Assembly: GCA_027487695.1 (NCBI GenBank)
Contig: JAIYDB010000038.1
Span: 1-64,000, forward strand
Length of the DNA: 64,000 nucleotides
Direction of reading: 5' to 3'
Origin: Cytophagaceae bacterium
GTDB lineage: Bacteria > Bacteroidota > Bacteroidia > Cytophagales > Flexibacteraceae
Shown piece after piece: positions 54,601 through 61,782 of the stretch; positions within the stretch are counted from its first letter, which is position 1; every line of letters begins with the position of its first letter. The notes beneath the pieces are model-generated. The model searched no databases and was not told the origin of the DNA. It saw only the letters and a program-made list of their open reading frames with translations. The position numbers and the translations under genes were made by a program.

Positions 54601-55195
54601 AGGTGGAAATGTAGTTTCAGCGTCGTATTTTCCTAATAGCATAGGTACTGATTCTGTGAAATACAGCATTTCAATTAATGGTTGTAGTTCAACTTTAACG
54701 AAAAAAATCAATGTAATTCCCAATCCTTCCTTAGAAACGTCAAATACTGAATTGGAAATTGAAAAGGGAAATTCAGTTAATCTGAATGTGCAAAGTGATG
54801 GAAAGGTCAAATGGACTCCTTCAACTGGGCTAAGTACCGATACAGGCTTAAATGTAATCGCATTCCCTCTTTCTGATACTACTTATACCATCATAGCTAC
54901 CAATGATTTAGGATGCTTTAAAACGTTAACAATCAAAATTCGAGTGAATACCAATATTAAAATTCCTAATGTATTCACCCCAAATGGCGATTTAGTGAAC
55001 GAATACTTTGCCATAAAAAACTTGCCCGATAACTCCAATCTTTCCATATACAATAGATATGGAAGTTTGGTTTATGAGAAAAATGGTTATTCAAACGATT
55101 GGTCCGCTAACAACTTACCTGAAGGGATGTATTACTATTTATTAAGTACAAGTGGCAACCAAACTTTTAAAGGTTGGGTACAGGTGATGAAGTAA
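51662..55195 (+). CDS. Large T9SS type B cargo protein with tandem Ig-like repeats
   Basis: The 1,177-residue protein has a signal peptide (FLFILLTLVGAFLYPSIKVHA) and an N-terminal domain of about 450 residues. At least four Ig-like repeats follow, opening with VQPxxC-type segments (LVQPRFCSDSG, IVQPNTCGSLG, IVQPTCTNPKG) and containing GRYR-like strands. Two more repeats (ISGNVFTPTKDGVFEITYSL type) and a PKD-like unit (WTPSTGLSTDTGLN) lead to the CHU_C gliding-associated domain (IPNVFTPNGDLVNEYF to FKGWVQVMK). That terminus is a T9SS type B signal, so the protein should reach the cell surface. Adhesion is inferred from repeat architecture. The ATG at 51662 gives the best signal peptide. Confidence 0.88.
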   Translation: MKNVFTTKNFLFILLTLVGAFLYPSIKVHAEGSKQLTRFGVESRILFGLRNFARFNSLDTNARLCFTIKSTQERVYFGFGLARNQDQFNGSTNFSTFFRVKDSFGNIVRNTQRLPRTSAEPGFIQNSTQSSPSIIQVGGYDPGISFIPPSPGTYYIELTADTTRPQGTFNLEHFDVTVINSNTNQEQIGRLWSRQWSITAGGFNRPTRAEMFIYSADSVVTKIDFNGMEPFNFFIGANSKGVNFTSNPLINRKSRQGEAINPDYLVFLQNPDSTIWPNGTDFIRFLEQPVLAFCPNRGYRLKISVNKGQEADIYLEFNGIAGYQEGTSDRKLTVSLQAGVNLIPFDGRDGLGNLLTNAMLVNVPIELVAYRGVTHLPLFDVENNANGFIISLVRPLTGNLRVFWDDTNLPDGLANLSGCIGSCHSFPSPLFGNDNTINTWWNTGTYLPLTSTLILDTLCPTISLSANVVRGSYCSDLGYAIPIYSGYSGRVKITWIEQETGIEYPGFGRDERLIFSYFTPYLLIAKDLYTEYSDTVIVSPLPQPDSIVFYNAEVVEAPFCSYGVADVRIFGLSSVQYRWRDLSSGRILPAPDTFQQLSAYPGRYRLIATSLEFGCKDSLDFEILGSGSAVDVSLNRLVQPRFCSDSGMVKCSVNFPVEQAGFRWKNLETGAILSTTSDSLKALPGRYRVIAFKLSEGINICSDSLDVEIIKSDSIKTLANIVQPNTCGSLGRAYIQLVDSVGNYSFTWKRRADQVVVNNCCNRVELPEGEYVALIRNETFGCSDSTLIKIISPGNPNIELDSIVQPTCTNPKGLLKVKVSTGSTSLIYRWRRLPDGLVLPDTAQNRIKLNPGVYRLVVKDLGGICSDSIDLTLNEPVIPNIDFSGLPDSTCISSGSFNLSSEFAGGRFSGTGISGNVFTPTKDGVFEITYSLNLGSCRVSRIRTIKVNSIPNSNFSIPDKVCLNSEPVSLVPDQIGGLFEGGNVVSASYFPNSIGTDSVKYSISINGCSSTLTKKINVIPNPSLETSNTELEIEKGNSVNLNVQSDGKVKWTPSTGLSTDTGLNVIAFPLSDTTYTIIATNDLGCFKTLTIKIRVNTNIKIPNVFTPNGDLVNEYFAIKNLPDNSNLSIYNRYGSLVYEKNGYSNDWSANNLPEGMYYYLLSTSGNQTFKGWVQVMK

Positions 55196-55359
55196 TAGAG
55201 GGCTTACAATTTATCTTTTGGTGGTTCCATAATTAGTTTCAAATCTAAAGTACCCTTTCCCTCATCCAAACCAGCCGTTGCATTATTTTTAGTTGATAGT
55301 TTTAAACCTTCTATGGCCCAAACTTATCTTAGATACAAACATAAATAAAACACGAAACT

Positions 55360-56277
55360 ATGAAAAAGTTATTGGCTATCAGTTTATTACTAAGTACCTC
55401 GCTATTCTTCCAAGGTTGTAGGAAGGACGATGATAACGAACCGAACCTTTCTTCTCAGTTCTTTCAACAAAGTGCCGATGAATCTGGAGTAAGTGCTGAA
55501 AATGATTTGGTTTTTGAAAACGTAAATACCGTTTTCCAAACTACGGAGGCTCCTGGTGGTGGCAGGGCTGCTGCTATCAATATATGTGGAGCAACAACCT
55601 CAATTGCTGGTAATGTTGTAACGCTTACTTTTGATGGTACCACTGCTTGCGATGGCAGAATAAGAACTGGGGTAGTTATTATTCAATTAATTGAAGGTGC
55701 TAGGTTTCGCGATGTAAATGCTGTTGCCAAAGTGAGCTATAATAACTATTCGGTACAAAGAACTATTGCTGGAACCAGCAGAACTATTGTGTTTAATGGT
55801 ACCCAATACGTGAAAAACATTAGCGGCGGAAATGTGATTGACTTGGCTGCAGGTGGCAGTTTAGTACATAAAATCAGCGGCAACTTAAGTGCACAATTCG
55901 ATGGACAAGCAACCCGCAGAACTTGGTCTTTAAGCAGATTACGTACTTATACAAAAACTGGCGAAAATCAATATGAGCTAACTATTGTTGGCGATACTAC
56001 CTACAACGGTCAGTCGGGTGTAGATGTAATCGGTACCAACCGTTTTGGCGATAGATTCTGGGCTATAACTGCAACTCCTATCAAAGTGAATAATAATTGT
56101 GGTTGGGGCAGGCCAACCCAAGGCAAAAGAGCTCATTATAATGATAACGATGCTAGCCTAATTGTAACCTTTGGTACAAACTTAAATGGTATATTAGATA
56201 GTAGCAATTGCCCTGCTTTTTATAAGGTAGATTATACCCGTAGAAATAGAAGTTATACAGCGGTGTATCCGTACTAA
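55360..56277 (+). CDS. Putative surface lipoprotein (unknown family)
   Basis: The 305-residue precursor has a signal peptide with lipobox FQGC (Cys20), followed by RKDDDNEP, an acidic start that fits surface export of Bacteroidota lipoproteins. The rest is beta-rich with Gly-rich strand turns: GNVVTLTFDGTTACDGRIRTG, IDLAAGGSLVHKISGNLSAQFDG and ASLIVTFGTNLNGILDSSNCPAFY. It has about five cysteines, perhaps disulfide linked. The internal pattern recalls secreted Bacteroidota proteins of about 250-300 residues that have no known role. It follows the T9SS cargo by 164 bases and may be coregulated. Confidence 0.7.
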   Translation: MKKLLAISLLLSTSLFFQGCRKDDDNEPNLSSQFFQQSADESGVSAENDLVFENVNTVFQTTEAPGGGRAAAINICGATTSIAGNVVTLTFDGTTACDGRIRTGVVIIQLIEGARFRDVNAVAKVSYNNYSVQRTIAGTSRTIVFNGTQYVKNISGGNVIDLAAGGSLVHKISGNLSAQFDGQATRRTWSLSRLRTYTKTGENQYELTIVGDTTYNGQSGVDVIGTNRFGDRFWAITATPIKVNNNCGWGRPTQGKRAHYNDNDASLIVTFGTNLNGILDSSNCPAFYKVDYTRRNRSYTAVYPY

Positions 56278-56306
56278 GACATCGCTTTTAATTACTCCTC
56301 AAAATA

Positions 56307-56339
56307 AAATCCCCGATTGCTTATCACAACCGGGGATTT
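56307..56339. terminator. Bidirectional terminator between the lipoprotein and ABC-F genes
   Basis: AAATCCCCG pairs with CGGGGATTT across a 15-base loop between two convergent genes. T-rich tracts flank it on both strands (TTTCTTATG on plus, TTTTATTTT on minus). Confidence 0.8.
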
Positions 56340-56359
56340 CTTATGTTAACATTCAAGAT

Positions 56360-58114
<1,755 letters not shown>

Positions 58115-58152
58115 CTACTTTACAGTATATTGAACCGAAAATCTCCTGAAAA

Positions 58153-58737
58153 ATGAAAAAACTCTCAATTGTTCTAGGTTTTTGCCTGCTGGCAATAAAC
58201 CTATTTAGTTGTTCATCGTCCAAGCAATTGGTGATAAATAGTCACCAGCCTGAATCTATTGAAGCACCATTACCCCAAAAAGAAATTCCCAATAAAGAAA
58301 ATCATGTTGGATTTGCTAGTTTGCTCGAAACCCCATTTGAAGCACCTGTTTCGATAAGTACAGCGGAACCTTCTCCTGCTTTATTCAAAGCAGTTCCTGA
58401 TAGCATATTAAACTTAATTCCTACTTATACCGAATTAAAAGAGGAAACAAAACTGGTAGAACAACAACCAGCTTCCGATCCTTTTGCAAGAAACCCAAAT
58501 CACTATGCACGCTTGTCTTTAACATTTGGATTAATTGGTTTTTTTACAGCGATTACATTTTATGGACCCATAATTTTTGGAACAATGGCTATAATTTATG
58601 CTAAAAGATCTAGACAAAATAATGAGCCAAATCAGAAAAAGGCCAGAGCAGGAAGGTTTTGGGGTATCGCTTCGTTTGTAGCGATTCCATTGAGTATTTT
58701 AGCGGTGTTAGTACTAGAATATATATTTTTCTTTTAA
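58153..58737 (+). CDS. Lipoprotein with two C-terminal membrane helices (paralogue A)
   Basis: The 194-residue precursor has a lipobox FSCS and a conserved start after the Cys (SSSKQLVINSHQP). A linker of about 100 residues contains VGFASLLET and IPTYTE, and two hydrophobic helices close the protein (LTFGLIGFFTAITFYGPIIFGTMAIIYA and FWGIASFVAIPLSILAVLVLEYIFFF). A lipid anchor at one end and two membrane helices at the other would tether both ends of the linker to the inner membrane. The helix pair resembles DUF4190-like segments. Its paralogue lies two genes downstream. The function is unknown. Confidence 0.75.
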   Translation: MKKLSIVLGFCLLAINLFSCSSSKQLVINSHQPESIEAPLPQKEIPNKENHVGFASLLETPFEAPVSISTAEPSPALFKAVPDSILNLIPTYTELKEETKLVEQQPASDPFARNPNHYARLSLTFGLIGFFTAITFYGPIIFGTMAIIYAKRSRQNNEPNQKKARAGRFWGIASFVAIPLSILAVLVLEYIFFF

Positions 58738-58741
58738 AAAA

Positions 58742-59287
58742 ATGAGGTATTTCATTGTGCTTATAGTACTGATAAGTACCAATTTGATATTAGCTCAACC
58801 AATCAGAGTTAAGGTTAATCCTGCCAGCGTATTGTTTTCTACCATCAATATGCAAGTTGAAGTAGGTACTTATAAAGAGCATTCAGTACAAGTAGGGATT
58901 ATGTATTATAACCTTACCCTATGGAAAAACAATGTCCACGGCATAGGAATTACTCCAGAGTACCGCTTTTACATGGATTCTAGTAAAACTCATTTGTTTT
59001 TTGGTCCCTTTTTAAGGTATATGAATTACAAAGAAACCATCAACAAAAAAGGAGATGGAATTTTCGGATCAAGTAATATTGAAAAGTTTGGTGGTGGACT
59101 AATGGTAGGAAAAGTTTATACCATAAAGAAAAACATTCTATTTGAAATTTTGGGAGGGCCTGAAATTCACTTTATTAAGTATTCTATAAGACCTGGGGCT
59201 ACACAAGAATATTTAGAGGAAGCAAAGGATTTTCCAAAGGTTAGAAACGCTATGAGGTTAGCTTGCTCGTTTATCGCTGTTTTTTAA
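58742..59287 (+). CDS. DUF3575-like small barrel protein
   Basis: The 181-residue precursor has a signal peptide (VLIVLISTNLILAQ). It is followed by amphipathic strands: VKVNPASVLFSTINMQVEVGTY, HSVQVGIMYYN, ITPEYRFYMDSSKTHLFFGPFLRYMNY and GGGLMVGKVYTIKKNILFEILGGPE. This order is that of the DUF3575 outer-membrane beta-barrel family, whose members are small and often lie with envelope lipoproteins. It starts 4 bases after the previous gene, so the two are probably cotranscribed. Confidence 0.75.
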   Translation: MRYFIVLIVLISTNLILAQPIRVKVNPASVLFSTINMQVEVGTYKEHSVQVGIMYYNLTLWKNNVHGIGITPEYRFYMDSSKTHLFFGPFLRYMNYKETINKKGDGIFGSSNIEKFGGGLMVGKVYTIKKNILFEILGGPEIHFIKYSIRPGATQEYLEEAKDFPKVRNAMRLACSFIAVF

Positions 59288-59347
59288 CAGTTTATTTTGC
59301 TATATTGTGGTTATGTACAATAACGTACCTAACTCATATTCTCACAG

Positions 59348-59998
59348 ATGAAGAACCTAATACTAATTTTGGCAGTATCTGCAACATTATTTTCTTGCAG
59401 TGCAGATAAGCTTACTATAAATAGTAAAGCACCTAACACAACAATACAAGCATCAACAGCTAATAAAAACAATAAGGTAAGCTTTGCCTCTCAAATAGAA
59501 TCTACTGATATTGAAGCCAATGACTTACCCAAAACAGAAAATTCAGTGCCAGAGGAAGCGGCAGTTGAGGCATCTACAACGAAATCAATAGCTAAGTACA
59601 TGCCAGTTTATGCCGAAAGTAATAATTCAGTTACGGCAAATTTAAACTCAGGCACACAAAAGTTAACTTTTCGACAACGGTTAAAAATTAGAGCCATTAA
59701 GGCTATTGTAGGCGTAACCGGAAAGCAAAGCAAGGCAAGTTCAGAACTAACTATGGTTGGTACTTTATTAAATAAGTTTAGCTTTTGGTTTGGGCTTATT
59801 AGTATAATTGCAGCAATCTTCTTACCGGGCTTAGGATTAACCTTAGGTATATTAGGACTCATATTCGGTATCACCGGAACTACCATTTCTTCTAGTAATA
59901 AAGAGACTGGCATGCTTGGAATATTGCTATCAGCAGTTGGAATATTACTTAGTATCGTATTTTCTGCAATTTACAATGTACTTTTCTTTAATGATTAG
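59348..59998 (+). CDS. Lipoprotein with two C-terminal membrane helices (paralogue B)
   Basis: The 216-residue precursor has lipobox FSCS and the same features as paralogue A in the same order: ADKLTINSKAP after the Cys, VSFASQIEST, MPVYAES, then a basic segment (FRQRLKIRAIKAIVG). Two membrane regions follow (FGLISIIAAIFLPGLGLTLGILGLIFGI and LGILLSAVGILLSIVFSAIYNVLFF). The order of motifs supports duplication with a barrel gene retained between the copies. The function is unknown. Confidence 0.72.
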   Translation: MKNLILILAVSATLFSCSADKLTINSKAPNTTIQASTANKNNKVSFASQIESTDIEANDLPKTENSVPEEAAVEASTTKSIAKYMPVYAESNNSVTANLNSGTQKLTFRQRLKIRAIKAIVGVTGKQSKASSELTMVGTLLNKFSFWFGLISIIAAIFLPGLGLTLGILGLIFGITGTTISSSNKETGMLGILLSAVGILLSIVFSAIYNVLFFND

Positions 59999-60059
59999 TT
60001 TGGAAATTAAGAATTACTAATTATTATTGCACAAGAGTTAACCAAACTTAATCATCATC

Positions 60060-60341
60060 ATGAAAAAACTAGTTACATTAGTACTCGTAGCAGCATCTCT
60101 GACTACACTATCTTCTTGTTCAATTACGCTACCAGTAGCGGCAACATCTAACCCAATTGGGTCTAAGGTAGGTCAACAATCTGCTGACATTTTCTTAGGT
60201 GTATTTTGCTTTGATGGCGACGCCTCAATCAGAGGCGCTGCAAAAAATGGTGGTATAACTAAAGTTTCCACAGTTGACATAAAAACTTATACCTTCTTGG
60301 GACTTTATCAAAAAGTAACCACTATAGTTACAGGCGAGTAA
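60060..60341 (+). CDS. TRL-like family lipoprotein
   Basis: The 93-residue precursor has lipobox LSSC (Cys20) and the TRL-like family pattern: TSNPIGSKVGQQSADIFLG, then GDASIRGAAKNGGITKVSTVDIKTY. Family members are small lipoproteins of the outer membrane found in tandem in some Bacteroidota and Proteobacteria. No function is known. The first genes of the cluster lie upstream, and a terminator follows 10 bases after its stop. Confidence 0.85.
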   Translation: MKKLVTLVLVAASLTTLSSCSITLPVAATSNPIGSKVGQQSADIFLGVFCFDGDASIRGAAKNGGITKVSTVDIKTYTFLGLYQKVTTIVTGE

Positions 60342-60350
60342 TTAACGAAT

Positions 60351-60386
60351 AAAAAAAGGCGAGTAAGCAATTATTCGCCTTTTTTT
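60351..60386 (+). terminator. Terminator of the TRL-like gene
   Basis: AAAAAAAGGCGA pairs with TCGCCTTTTTTT (60375-60386), with TAA and TTA adding inner pairs. The 3' arm ends in the T-run. Confidence 0.9.
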
Positions 60387-60398
60387 ATAACAAAACAC

Positions 60399-60887
60399 AT
60401 GAATTCGAAATTATTAATACTATCGCTGTTTGTTTTGTTTACTTCTTGTAAAACAAATACTAACAATTCAGTACTCATTGGATCGTCTCAGAAATTATTG
60501 TTATTAAACGGTGAAAGAGTAGTCGAGCGCACAAAACCAATTATAAAACATTATGAATTGAAATACAACCATGATAACACGTTACAATTGCCGCTTTTAT
60601 ACGTATTGATTGATTCTAATAATGATACTACTTTTATAGGTTTAGATATCGACAAAAATAAAGCATCTGACGTCTATAAGTTACTTAAAAACACCTCAAA
60701 TCAAGACACTTCAATAATATCTATGAATAGTAAATTTATTTATACCTATGGTAAAAAATACAATGAAGAAAGAGTAATTTTTGATAGCGATAATACAGTA
60801 GTTATTTTTAAAAGATCTAAAGATTTGAAAAACATCGTCCTTAAAGATAATATTAAGGCATGGGAATCAAGATTTATTAATGATTAA
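60399..60887 (+). CDS. Lipoprotein, unknown
   Basis: The 162-residue precursor has lipobox FTSC (Cys17). The mature part is rich in Lys, Asn, Asp and Ile (LIDSNNDTTFIGLDIDKNKASDVY) and has no recognised motif. Its DNA is clearly more A+T-rich than the housekeeping genes nearby. It overlaps the next lipoprotein by 8 bases, so the two are translationally coupled. The pair may be recently acquired. No function can be named. Confidence 0.6.
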   Translation: MNSKLLILSLFVLFTSCKTNTNNSVLIGSSQKLLLLNGERVVERTKPIIKHYELKYNHDNTLQLPLLYVLIDSNNDTTFIGLDIDKNKASDVYKLLKNTSNQDTSIISMNSKFIYTYGKKYNEERVIFDSDNTVVIFKRSKDLKNIVLKDNIKAWESRFIND

Positions 60888-61449
60888 ATTTATGACAATG
60901 TTAAAAAAAGTAATAGCTACATCCATATTATCATTTTTTTTAATTGCTTGCCTCACTCCAAATTCATACGAAAAAGGAAGCAGAACTTTAGGTTCAAGTA
61001 TATTTGAAGAATATTTTATTGAAAAAGGCAGAACTCAGTACTTTATCAAACCATTAACGTTTGCGGATCAAGACAACAACAAAATTATTGTAGATTTTAC
61101 ATTTAGGACTACTCCTGTATTAACTTCAGTAATTGTTGCTTCTAATTTTTCAATAATATGTTCAGAAAACAATCTTGACTCAATGGTTGTTTTTTTGAAT
61201 TCAAAAGAAAAAATCATCCTTGACTCGGTAGAACTTTTTTACAAGAAACCGTACAAAAAAAATAAGTATTTTCATCGTTATGGGTCAAAATTTTCCACCA
61301 TTCAACCTTTCGTAGATATCTCAGAATTGGTAAACGGTAATTTTCAGATAAAATCTGGTAATAAAATTTATATTTTAATACCAACGAAGAAATCAAAGAA
61401 AAAACTAGCTCATCTGGTAAATATGGCAAAAGATGGTAATTTTAATTAA
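60880..61449 (+). CDS. Lipoprotein, unknown
   Basis: The 189-residue precursor has lipobox LIAC. Candidate starts are ATG 60880, 60892 and 60898; the last gives the most typical signal (MLKKVIATSILSFFLIAC), while the first couples with the previous gene. The mature chain is basic and Asn/Ser/Phe-rich, with a Lys-rich tail (LIPTKKSKKKLAHLVNMAK). It shares the high A+T and unusual codon use of its partner. No family is recognised, and no terminator is seen directly after it. Confidence 0.6.
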   Translation: MIKFMTMLKKVIATSILSFFLIACLTPNSYEKGSRTLGSSIFEEYFIEKGRTQYFIKPLTFADQDNNKIIVDFTFRTTPVLTSVIVASNFSIICSENNLDSMVVFLNSKEKIILDSVELFYKKPYKKNKYFHRYGSKFSTIQPFVDISELVNGNFQIKSGNKIYILIPTKKSKKKLAHLVNMAKDGNFN

Positions 61450-61734
61450 TGGAGTTTAATTTTTTTTATTACATAATATTATTATGAAATTCTGTTTCTT
61501 GACCATAATATCACAATTTTAATCTAACTTACTTAACCGTGATATTTAATTTATATATAAAAATTAAATTAGAAATAACATAGTGTAACTTGCCAACTAT
61601 CAAACTTTTTTTTATAAACTACATGAATAAAACATCTACAAGAGATATGCTATTTAGCTAATTCAATTAAAGAATGTTACTACTAAAATTAACCAAATAG
61701 ATAGGATCAATCGTATTCAAAATATCACCCACCA
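61450..61734. other. A+T-rich intergenic region without a gene
   Basis: Together with the following terminator this makes 333 bases between convergent genes. The sequence is very A+T-rich with short A and T tracts and no convincing ORF, RNA fold or promoter. It looks like the decaying 3' edge of the preceding A+T-rich lipoprotein pair. Confidence 0.6.
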
Positions 61735-61767
61735 ACAAAAACCCTGCTCATTGAGCAGGGTTTTTGT
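61735..61767 (-). terminator. Strong terminator of the T9SS type A cargo gene
   Basis: ACAAAAACCCTGCTC-ATT-GAGCAGGGTTTTTGT is a perfect 15-bp stem with a 3-base loop. On the minus strand it lies 16 bases after the stop of the cargo gene and its distal arm ends in a T-run. The symmetry lets it act on both strands. Confidence 0.92.
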
Positions 61768-61782
61768 GTCCGCATATATTCC

